The position numbers were made by a program, and so were the translations under genes. The notes beneath the pieces are model-generated. The model made no database searches. It saw only the letters and a program-made list of their open reading frames with translations, and was not told where the DNA came from. This document shows, one piece after another, positions 52,578 to 60,752 of a stretch of 60,752 nt of DNA. Origin of the DNA: Chara braunii (Eukaryota > Streptophyta > Charophyceae > Charales > Characeae); assembly GCA_003427395.1 (NCBI GenBank), contig BFEA01000664.1, forward strand, positions 567,796-628,547. The letters run 5' to 3'. The stretch's first letter is position 1. Each line of letters starts with the position of its first letter.

Positions 52578-53250
52578 TCAGAGTACGTGTTTTACCCTCC
52601 CCCAGCATTTGCTACTGTTGAATCCATTGCCGCTCATTCTGTTGACAATTTTTGTGATGTTCATTGCAGCCTCCAGGGGGTTGGAGGAGACAATAAGGAT
52701 CGGAGCTACTAATCCTAGAATAATTGCCAGTGACTGCTTAACGGGTTTATTTGATTTAAATTCAATGGACCGATTGACTTTTAGACCGATTTCCTCAATT
52801 TTATCATATTTTCTTGTGGTGAACTGTTCATCCCTTCCACTTACCGTGAGACTCAGATTGAGAAATGTGTTTGCCATATACTCGATTCTGTGTTCCTTGA
52901 TTTCAATAAGTTCGGAGGGATACAACCAGACTAGGTCCCCGACTTCCCGTGGTCTGTCCGGTTGCATAAATTCTCTTATACAAGTGTTGTTCAATGCATT
53001 CAAATCATCCATGTATCTACATGTGTGACAGAACAGGGATGTTAGGTGTATATTCCCAGACCTGATCAATCTCATCATACATTCAAATTCATAGCGGAAG
53101 AAATATAGGTTGCACAAAATTGGGGAGCAGGGCAAACCCATTGGGATTATTTTCCTTTGTCTTCAAATTCTACCTCCAAACTGGATATAATTTATTTCTG
53201 CCAGCCATTCATTCATTTCCACAAGTTGTTTTTGGTCGATCATGATTTTC
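52578..53250 (-). pseudogene. Non-Ty3 reverse transcriptase (IPMGxxCSP...YMDD type), C-terminal half
   Basis: Read on minus, NEWLAEINYIQFGG at about 53210 is followed by a TGA stop. After the stop come IPMGLPCSPILCNLYFF and RYEFECM, then CRYMDDLNALNN with the catalytic YMDD intact, LYPSELIEI, ANTFLNLSLTVSG and TTRKYDKIEE. The motif order (IPMGxxCSPxxxNLYxxxYE; RYxDDL; YPxEL; FLxLxLxI; KYDK) is that of a group of RTs common in eukaryotic genomes and distinct from Ty3 pol; I think it is Penelope-like or related. The frame 53141-52578 is open for 187 codons. No GIY-YIG endonuclease was found after it. The stop and missing N-terminal continuity make it a pseudogene. Confidence 0.75.
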
Positions 53251-53789
53251 CCCTCTGTTATTTGTTCGTTTCTCACCAGACACACGGAGTTCTTTTTCCA
53301 CTATTTATACGTACTCTAATGAACTTTTATCTTTCATCCTCCAATTTGTTTTTGAAACCTTTTCGGATCACAAACAAGAGTGTGGTTATTAATTCATGTT
53401 CTGAATCGTTTGTGGGAATGGTTTGAAGCAAAGGATAATGTCTGCTAAAAAAATGGAAAAGACTTTATTGGGTAGGTTCAGGCCGTACTCATTCACTGAT
53501 TCGATGGGCTACCAGAGATTCACGTCGACCCCATGCAGGCATTTCAGTGTGCGGGTCATTTTGGTGCATGACTTCTGCACCTCCTGGCTAACCAATTTTA
53601 ATGCTTCAACACAGATTGAAGCAACGGGAGAGCACATACATTGTTTAGCATTAGTGATTCATCGCAGTGCTTGCTTGTGTCTTTTGTAGTTGGTCATTAA
53701 GTAGGAGATTTTCTTCACGCCCAATGGATAATCATTAGTGTTTTCGTTCATCATTTCCTTAATCATTTCATCCGCATGCGTTTCAAGCA
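53251..53789 (-). pseudogene. RT middle part, badly decayed
   Basis: It lies between the two recognisable halves on minus. Frames change often. The stretch should encode the fingers region and has a homologous tone but no continuous frame. Plus-strand frames here (53157, 53423) are shadows. Confidence 0.35.
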
Positions 53790-54317
53790 TCACAAGTCAG
53801 GTCTCATTAGTCTTTCAAATTCTAGTTGCCTTACAATATCTTCACGCATGATCACTGGCATATTTCCTGCTTTGTCCATACACGCAATGAAGAACCGCCT
53901 GGTAATAAAATTTACCTCATGCAAAAAGTAGTGCTCCTTAAGGTCTACTTGTTCAGAGGTACTATATGCAACTCTTTGTGCTGAAAACCTGCTCAAATAC
54001 TATTTCCTTAGCTCATACCTTATTCTGTTGACTTCATCGGGTTCAATTTCCTGCTCTGTATTAACCAACTTTATGGTTCTATCAAAGGCTGCTAAAATTA
54101 TCTTGGTTGCTGCATCTACATCGGGTTTGGCTAAAGGAATATCGTTCAAACCAAAGGAAAGCAAATTCCCAAGGAGAGGGAGAAGAGAAATGGAGTAGTC
54201 GGTTGTGATGGCATGTGGTCCAGTCAACCCCCCAATGCTCTCTGTATCAAGAAGCTCTATTGTAGCTTGTTCTATGAATTTGTTGAACCTATCCTTTCTG
54301 ACATATACAACTGCCAT
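53790..54317 (-). pseudogene. RT N-terminal part, one in-frame TAG
   Basis: From 54317 on minus: a predicted helical start, then LLGNLLSFGLNDIPLAKPDV (the LSxGLxFxP position seen upstream of this RT type), TIKLVNTEQEIEPDEVNRIR and ELRK. After the TAG at 54002-54000 the frame continues: YLSRFSAQRVAYSTSEQ, then CMDKAGNMPVIMREDIVRQL. DKAGNxxVI is the first conserved RT block of the family. The single stop in an otherwise continuous frame suggests recent inactivation or an error. Confidence 0.6.
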
Positions 54318-54357
54318 TTTTCTTCAGCCACTGGCTTAAACTGAAGTCCCGAAATAC

Positions 54358-54795
54358 TTAAGCTGGTCTATAGAAGGTACCAGAAATAGCCTCATTGTAC
54401 GCCCATCCGAAAGTTGTGGTCTCCAAAAACTTCACCGTTGTTGGGCCAAGGGTGGCTTCCATCAAGGTGATGAGCAGCACCTCCACAGACACGGCTTCCA
54501 TGAGCCGACTAACATATCTCTGATGCACAAACCTCCTGGGGATTCGATTGTGTTTTTGGTCCATGTCATCCTCCTAGATAGACCGACAGTCACAGGTCAT
54601 GGCACATCCTACAAACATAAATTTACAAGTGTCGGGTTGGGGTTGGGGCCAGTTATTCATAGTCGCAAAAAGTACTACAACATTACTAAGCGGTCCTACT
54701 AAAAGATGATCCATGAAAAAATTTCGAAAAAACAACAACAACAACGATAACAAAAAAGCAGTCATACTGAGAACCAATAAAAAAACAATCATCAA
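54358..54795 (-). pseudogene. Two short open frames upstream of the RT
   Basis: The frame 54795-54574 encodes 73 residues starting with a strongly hydrophobic segment (VFLLVLSMTAFLLSLLLLFF), like a signal anchor, followed by a Cys-containing tail. The frame 54564-54358 encodes 68 residues (RRFVHQRYVSRLMEAVSVEV, TLMEATLGPTTVKFLETTTF). They may be fragments of one protein with a frameshift. No family is recognised. They lie in the same orientation as the RT, within the direct-repeat-bounded unit. Confidence 0.3.
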
Positions 54796-54995
54796 GAAAT
54801 TTCAAAAAACTCCTCATTGCTAATTGTTATTATTATTGTTGTAGGAAAGACTGGAAGGGAAAAAGGGTACTTAGGGAGGTGAAGGAACAACAATCATCGG
54901 GGGAGGGGGTTTGGTCATTCATCTGCTCCGCTTTATTAGGCCCCATACTTCGGATGGTTCTCGCCTGTTTGTACCAAGCTAGTAGCCGCAGGTGC

Positions 54996-55560
54996 CTACT
55001 TAGTATGTGTCATCTTCGTTGGTAGTCCCTTCCCCCTTCGGTTGGTATGCAATATTCCTTCAGTTATGCCTATGGTAATAACGTAGTCCGCCCTAGGCCC
55101 AAATCTCCCTCCGAACCAGTAAAAACAATGACCTCCAATGTCCTCTGCCTGATCCAAGGTATGTATGATGGAGGTAGCTATCTCAGTCATAGCAGTTCGG
55201 ATGGCAGGCCAGACAGTATTCCCTCCATCCTCCCAAGAAAGACGTCTTCCCCCATCCTCCCTCTCAGTCTAGTATTACAGTTTATGACGTGGTCCTCCGA
55301 TCTAGTACCCAGGCAACATATCTCCCCTATACGAAGCCCCCGATATTCAACTCCAAGTATGATGCTACACAGAGTCGTGAGGGGTGGTGTTGCAGTTATG
55401 ATTTCTTCTAGTGTGTCATTATCAATGGAGACAACCGGCTGTATGCGGGCCTCTAGAAGGTCATGGGAGAAAAATTCCCGGGTCGATTTCGACTGTGATA
55501 ATCTCAGGAATCTTCATGCTTGTTTCCTCTTTCATTCGGCTTGCTTCACTAGCCATTGGT
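54996..55560 (-). pseudogene. Unrecognised decayed protein
   Basis: On minus, MASEASRMKEETSMKIPEII, TVEIDPGIFLP is followed by a frameshift to LLEARIQPVVSIDNDTLEEI, PPLTTLCSIILGVEYRGL, LGRMEGILSGLPSELL. A second shift leads to MTEIATSIIHTLDQAEDIGG and YWFGGRFGPRADYVITIGIT, ending at 54996. The pieces are protein-like and adjoin without large gaps, so a protein of about 185 residues once existed. The plus frame on the same bases (55047-55586) is longer but Ser/Pro-rich and I judge it a shadow. Function unknown. Confidence 0.35.
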
Positions 55561-55626
55561 CAATGCTCAAACTTCCACTGAGCTGAAAGAAAGTTAAACC
55601 TGCATCATGCATGCACATGTTGTAAG

Positions 55627-56064
55627 TTACCGATTACTAGCGCGATGCCAAACTACCATATCGAGAGTGATGATATAGCAAAGGGCTAGTATGAGGAGGA
55701 GAGTGGTATTAAGAATCCTTCGAAGTCGTTGGTTGTCCTTCTTCAAAGTTGTGATATCCTCCAAGAGTTTGCCCCTCTGTTGGATGCAATGGTCCATGTT
55801 ATCCAACATTGCGGTTTTGTGTTGCTGCCAGCGCCTCTTACTTCCATTAATCACCATCCTATGGTTGCTCCTTAATTTGCTTAATGCTCGACTTCCCCAG
55901 ATACGGGAGTTCGAGCTTGGTTGCACAATCCCTACATCCTCACTACCAGAGTGGTTGAGTACGGTGACAATGATGTGGTTACTTCTTTCTATGAGTACCT
56001 CACATAGATTTTCAAGTTCCATCTCTGAGGCCAGATGAAGCTGTTTGTATCCTTCCATCTCCAC
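55627..56064 (-). CDS. 145-residue protein: coiled coil plus C-terminal membrane anchor
   Basis: An intact frame runs from ATG at 56064 to TAG. Residues about 1-35 are acidic and helical. Residues 75-118 form a likely coiled coil (HKTAMLDNMDHCIQQRGKLL, EDITTLKKDNQRLRRIL). Residues 120-138 are a single hydrophobic segment (LLLILALCYIITLDMVV) followed by a short polar end, so a tail-anchored topology is plausible. It lies upstream of the RT on the same strand, within the direct repeats. It may be an ORF1-type protein of that element. No known family is recognised. It is the best-preserved frame of the unit. Confidence 0.4.
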   Translation of the reverse strand: MEMEGYKQLHLASEMELENLCEVLIERSNHIIVTVLNHSGSEDVGIVQPSSNSRIWGSRALSKLRSNHRMVINGSKRRWQQHKTAMLDNMDHCIQQRGKLLEDITTLKKDNQRLRRILNTTLLLILALCYIITLDMVVWHRASNR

Positions 56065-56119
56065 GTTGGCAGCATTCCATGCACTGGAAATCTGTTTGGA
56101 ATGGAGGGGGAAGGGGTAG

Positions 56120-56170
56120 AGGAAGACGAGACGAGGAAGAAGAAGAAGAAGAAGAAGAAGAGAGAGAAAG
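56120..56170 (+). repeat. (GAA)n-rich purine tract
   Basis: A GAA/AGA run that produces poly-Ser/Phe and poly-Glu frames. It sits just upstream of the 145-residue frame. Confidence 0.9.
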
Positions 56171-56594
56171 ACGGAGACGAACGAAAGCCATAAGCAAAGT
56201 CGAGATACATGGCTGTCTAACCGTGACTAAAATGGTTAGGATTCTGTTCGTCGCCTGCAACTTCCTGTTTGAGTTGCCTGCTCCACAACAGTCATTCGTT
56301 GGATTGCCGATTACAATCGTTGACTACTGGTTGCTGCTCATTCACGAAGATGAGTTGCCAGGCGGGTTGCAGCGCCTGAATGAGTTTAGCAAGATTTGTT
56401 GCTTGGGGAAATTTGCACAAAGTCTTTTGTTCCTTCCGCCCGTCGGGGACCTGTTCTTCTTCTTCCCGGGATTCAGCAATCCTGGGGCAGGATGGCACGG
56501 TGTGATACGGGTGGGAAGGATAAGATTAGCAAGGATCCTAGGGCAAGGATGGGATTTGAACGTGCTTCCGGCAAGAGCATCAGCCGTCATCAAT

Positions 56595-57735
56595 TCAGGG
56601 TTGCGCTCCAAATATCGAAGAATGGTTAGCATCATTTCTCTCATCCAGATGAAGGTAAAAGATGCCTTCGCCAGGTCCTTCCAAAGTCCAGCAGGTGGTG
56701 GAGAAGGGACGCGATTCTGACACGATTGGAGTCTCTCTCAGGTTTGACGATTTCAGGCATGGCCATGATGTACCACACAACATGGTCGCACCAGATTGGT
56801 CCGCGTTGGAGGTGCGGTTGTTTTTGTACCCACATCTGCATTTGAGATATGGGCGGCCAATATTCCAGACTTTCCGGAGGTTTCTCATGTCCAGACTCAG
56901 GGAGGAGGTGATCATCTTTGGCATAACCACCGGGCTGGCATAGACACATTTATTAGGGTCTAGGATGCTCATCGTTGGTAGGGGTAACTTGTCACCGAAG
57001 TGTGGCGTTTTGCGGGCAAAATCCAGGATCCCCGCGAGTGCCTTCCTTCTACATTGCTCAACTTCAATTTTTGAAAGGTCAGCAAGAAATTTCCAGCCCT
57101 TGATCGTAATCGAGGCTAGATAATTAAAGCCTCCCTGTGCCCACACCTGTCTTGTTGCCACCTTGTTTTCAATTCTACCCTGGGCCGAAGCTATGGGTAT
57201 AAAACCGTTTTTTCTGTCCCCCTGGTATGCGTCGCTTCTACCTGCAGGTGGAGGCGGACGAGGGGATTGATTGTCTAGTAGCATCCGGAGCTTCTGCCCT
57301 TCTTCCTTCCCCAAGATTCTCATGAGTACGGGGTCATATCCGTCCTCGTCCACCCTCAAGTGATCCGTTTCCAGCTCCCTACCTATCTCCCAGATCCTCT
57401 TAAGGGACTCCTCAAGTTCTTTGGTAAAGTTAATCCTTTTCTCCTCAACCTTGGCTATGTGCCCCTCTAGAATCGAATCCATCTGGTGCCTCTCATGCTC
57501 ATAGGTCTAGGCTAGGTCCGCCCAATCGTTGAAAAGGAGAGTTTCAGTGATACTCGGGAATTGACCAGACGTAACCTTGTCCCCGACCATGGTAGTGACT
57601 GGCGGGTGGATGACGTTGATAAGAGATTGGGTGGGTTTGGAATACGGTTCCAAGTCGACGAGAAATGGGTTTCTGTCAATGGTTTCTGCCCACCACCCAC
57701 CAACGAGTTCACTGTCATGCTCGAGCTCCTACCAA
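56595..57735 (-). pseudogene. Large unrecognised open frame (about 380 codons with one TAG)
   Basis: On minus, an open frame after a stop at about 57736 reads DSELVGGWWAETIDRNPF, LINVIHPPVTTMVGDKVTSG, LLFNDWADLA, then a TAG at 57509-57507, then continues in frame: TYEHERHQMDSILEGHIAKV, ELEESLKRIWEIGRELETDH, DPVLMRILGKEEGQKLRMLL, a Pro-rich linker, and KGWKFLADLSKIEVEQCRRK. From Met 57482 it is open for 295 codons. Downstream of about 56945 an alternative frame (KPPESLEYWPPISQMQMWVQ; WCDHVVWYIMAMPEIVKPER) looks more protein-like, so a frameshift probably lies there. No family is recognised. It is the 5'-most gene of the RT-bearing unit. Confidence 0.5.
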
Positions 57736-58327
57736 GCGCAACCTCGTTTTAAACGGAAAAAAATGGGGGGATAGGAAAAAGGGAATGGTCAGGGAAAAGG
57801 GGGAAGAAAAAAGAAGGGAAAAAAAACCATTACAGATATGCAATACTATTCAACGAAAAAAACAACCATCACAAAGAGCAAAACCGCACCTTATTTCGTG
57901 AGTTGTCATTTCAATTTGCAAACATGTAAGCATATAGAAAACCGGCGGACATATTACATCATTAAACCGTAGGTTTGAATAGGCTCCGAGGTGTAGTTGG
58001 GGGAGTCAACCCGCCAACAGTTTCAGGAGGGGGGTACCCTCTGTGTGTTCATGTATAGATCTCATATCGCTTCTGCCATGTACTCCACCATTACAGTGGT
58101 ACACCAGGTCCAGTTTTTTCCCAACACATGCAGTTAGTCTACCACCCATCCATTCTACCTTGCTAGTGCAGAAATGTCAACGACGGCAAAACTTTTCCCA
58201 CTCAGGTATCCCATTCCCAGGCAACAACAAGTTAATCAAAAAGCAGCATCTAAGATAGAATGAAAGGAAAAGAAGATAAGTGAGTATCGGAGGATATCCA
58301 AGATTGCTCACGTTTTTTTTTTCATAT

Positions 58328-58375
<48 letters not shown>

Positions 58376-58714
58376 TATACATACATATATAATATTATAT
58401 ATATATAAACATATATCGTCACAAATATATGTTAGCTATGTTGAATCCGCCAACCAAATGAGAATTTCACGATAGTTAAAATGGGGAAAAAGAAATTCAT
58501 AGGATGCCCAGGGGATTGCATTGCCAATTACACGGGTTAAACATGTATGGATTTTACCGATTGTAATAATTCAAGTTATCGCCCGGAGCTTTCAATAATG
58601 ATAGTATGAACTAGGGTTCAGCCACTGAGTTATGCGGAGGAATAGAGGCATAATATAGTGATCAATCGTTTCTTTGAGAAAGCAAAAAGAGGGCGAAGAA
58701 GAAGAGGAAGAAAG

Positions 58715-58745
<31 letters not shown>

Positions 58746-59611
58746 AGGAAGAAAAGCGGGGAATAAGGAAGAGAGTCAAGCATGCAATTGAGTGGGCCAG
58801 GAGAATAAAAAAGATGATTTGAGTTCAAATATTGTAGAGTAGAGCAACAACTGACATTGCAGGATTAGGAAGAGGATTTTGAATCGACCATATAGCCCTC
58901 TATATCCTATGTCTGTATAGTGCTAGTGATCACTTCCTACCGTCACAACTTATCTGAGCGTTACTCCTGATTTTGTTATGGTCAATAACAATCGAAAACA
59001 AATTTCCACTTGACCATCGTAGCACTACATGTGCTCACTATGCCTTTTATGCTCGCACCAAAGAGATAGCAAGTAAAAAAATAGTCAACTTTAATCCCCT
59101 CTCTTTGTCAATGCGTACTCATACTCCAAAACATCAAATCCTCATCCGTTTTATGTTTTTAAGTTCGTCGTCATGCAGATGCTAAAAGTAATGAAGCAGT
59201 ATCAGCGAAAGGCCCTGCCCATAAAATATCATACCTTGCAAAATATTGCACATCCACACTCAGGCAGCACAAACAACCATTATACCACACACACACAAAG
59301 GGGTAGGCAAAAAAAGACCATGTACCGCCTCCTCCGCCGCAATATCCTCATCGGGTTCCAGAGTGATTGGCAGGTCCTCGTCCGCCCCAGTGGTGAAGTC
59401 ATAGTCCGCCATAGTCAGGAAACTCAACTGGGTCGTTGACTCCGCTCGTAACAATCTGGCAGATTACAATGTCCAAAGCAAACAACTCATTCGTACTCCG
59501 AGGTGGGTGTAGAGGCTCGTATAAGTACAATCTTGGGGATGTTCAAACAGAAAGGGTGGGGGGAGGAAAGTGATGGGAATCACGCAATTCCCGCCGTTGG
59601 TCATAGAGCGC
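57736..59611. other. Non-coding stretch, AT-rich
   Basis: (AT)n at 58330-58369 with further AT runs to 58410; (GA)n at 58718-58742. No gene is supported. The minus frame 59454-59260 has an acidic N-terminus (DYDFTTGADEDLPITLEPDE) but no support beyond length. If the flanking repeats are LTR-like, this is the 5' untranslated part. Confidence 0.4.
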
Positions 59612-60140
59612 GCGTCGGTTGCTCATAGGGCATGCATCAGAAAACCCCACTCGATAATAACCGAGCTCAAGAGATGTACCCAACCAAGTACTCGGTCAAC
59701 AGACAAATCGTCTACCGCTAGGTCTACCACTGCTTCGTGCAACCTGTTTTGATTTCGGACCAAAGTCCCGGTGTCGGCCTTAGGCGTTGGGCCAGGTGGG
59801 GAATTTTTCAAATAGCGGGGGTTGCGTCCAAATCCCGAGAAAAAACGCGTTGCAGCGGCTAGGGGCCCATGCACGTCTGGTGCCTATTCATGGATGGGTG
59901 GTTAGGTACTCGACCAGGTGCTACACTAAGGACAGATGGGAGAAGAAATCATGAACCCGGGTAAATATAGGCAAGCCAAGATTAGTTTCCGGCCCAGAAT
60001 ACGGGTTTGAAACCTTTCAATATTGGGGTCCAAGTATCAACTTACTCTGTGTGTTTTCCGTAGGAATATCCTTAGCTTGGATTCCTGCCACTAATGCTTG
60101 CCCTTCCCTGCATATCTTTTCCTAATAGCCTGTATATGTG
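59612..60140. repeat. Direct repeat, right copy (about 530 bp)
   Basis: It aligns with 51760-52290 in the same orientation. On minus a short frame (LHEAVVDLAVDDLSVDRVLG, then GFLMHAL) is open in both copies (LHEAVVKLVVDDLYVDQVLG, GFLMNAL). Most differences there change amino acids, so coding constraint is not indicated. Confidence 0.85.
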
Positions 60141-60677
60141 TGTGCACGTATGTGTTTTTGTGTGTGTGCCCCCAGTTTCTTTGTCTCTTTCCCTTCACAA
60201 ATCGTCACAAGTCATCCATACCCAGAAAGCATAGATAGACAATATGATAGAAAACGCAAGGATGAACACGTTTGCGTTCGCAGCCTGTCACGGTCACGGT
60301 TGCGTTTTTTCCCCCGTAGACATTTCAATGTCACTTCAAATTTCAACGTCGGTGGTCGTTGGGGAGAGTGAGCATTTTTTTTTAGGTTTTGGGGCCTTGC
60401 AAGGATCAGGACCGAGTAGGACCGGTAGCTGCACGTAGAAGGCCGAGGAGACCGTTGTCCTTGAGCTTTGAACATTTCGAAATAGAAACAGTGCAGGCTC
60501 ACTTTTATTGAATAAGAGAGAACCGCGAATAGAACACCTACATGTTGTATTCGAATACCACGTGTACCCTTTCTATTCGGATTTTGAAAAGAAAAAAGTA
60601 TTGTATTCCAATCAAATTAATTTTTTTTTGGAGGTCAGCGCCTGCCCTTGTGCTCCGCCACTGACATGCTGCATGCT

Positions 60678-60682
<5 letters not shown>
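60141..60682. other. Right edge, nothing recognised
   Basis: A GT-rich start, then unassigned sequence. Short frames only. Confidence 0.35.

Positions 60683-60741
<59 letters not shown>
60683..60741 (+). repeat. (CT)n microsatellite
   Basis: CT dinucleotide tract followed by CACACACAC at the window end. Confidence 0.95.
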
Positions 60742-60748
<7 letters not shown>

Positions 60749-60752
60749 TTAC

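Noticed and set aside
52609-53028. 139-codon plus frame opposite the RT
   Set aside because: Shadow of the minus-strand RT, which carries clear motifs.
55047-55586. 179-codon plus frame
   Set aside because: Longer than the pieces on minus, but Ser/Pro-rich without motif; the minus pieces form a coherent, frameshifted protein in the orientation of the unit.

Overview
This is eukaryotic, repeat-dominated nuclear DNA. It has no operons or ribosome-binding sites, long gene-free stretches, abundant microsatellites (GA, CT, AT, AAT, GT, GAA), one 853-base assembly gap (21825-22677) and a few stray N. I find no intact single-copy host gene. Two clues point to the green-plant lineage. First, several pieces are derived from U6 spliceosomal snRNA, and the 38 bases at 15713-15750 match the U6 3' part as I remember it from plants (ending ACACGCATAAATCGAG, unlike the animal form). 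Second, the retroelement pol at 5.4-8.9 kb has the wording I associate with Ty3-like elements of charophyte algae such as Chara. I therefore infer a large-genome streptophyte, possibly a charophyte. That inference is from memory and was not searched.

Layout. 0.4-1.7 kb is a satellite of about 170 bp. 1.95-8.9 kb is a decayed Ty3-type element: a gag-like region with tandem protein repeats, a CCHC zinc knuckle, protease and pre-RT linker lying inverted between 44-bp inverted repeats, then reverse transcriptase and RNase H. 9.5-9.9 kb holds a second gag-like start on the minus strand. 10-20 kb is mostly non-coding, with a tRNA-like/U6 chimera (15.5-15.75 kb) and a GC-rich hairpin repeat (17.15-17.8 kb). 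19.8-43.7 kb is a mosaic of two non-coding repeat families. One, here called R1, is about 0.9 kb. The other, here called the hairpin-array element, is large: 36.4-40.4 kb on plus, with relatives at 31.86-33.85 kb and 41.4-43.7 kb on minus and a probable further relative at 20.65-22.8 kb. Its hallmark is a row of hairpins with a conserved loop and stems that differ from unit to unit but stay self-complementary. 43.6-48 kb has good GT-AG intron signals without a convincing protein. 49.9-51.3 kb is another gag-like relic. 51.76-60.14 kb is a unit bounded by direct repeats of about 530 bp. It carries, on the minus strand, several decayed open frames and a second, non-Ty3 reverse transcriptase.

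Nothing here looks like a working pathway. The genes are parts of mobile elements and nearly all carry stops or frameshifts. The most unusual content is structural: at least six separate repeat families in which each unit folds into a hairpin, two of them showing stem covariation.
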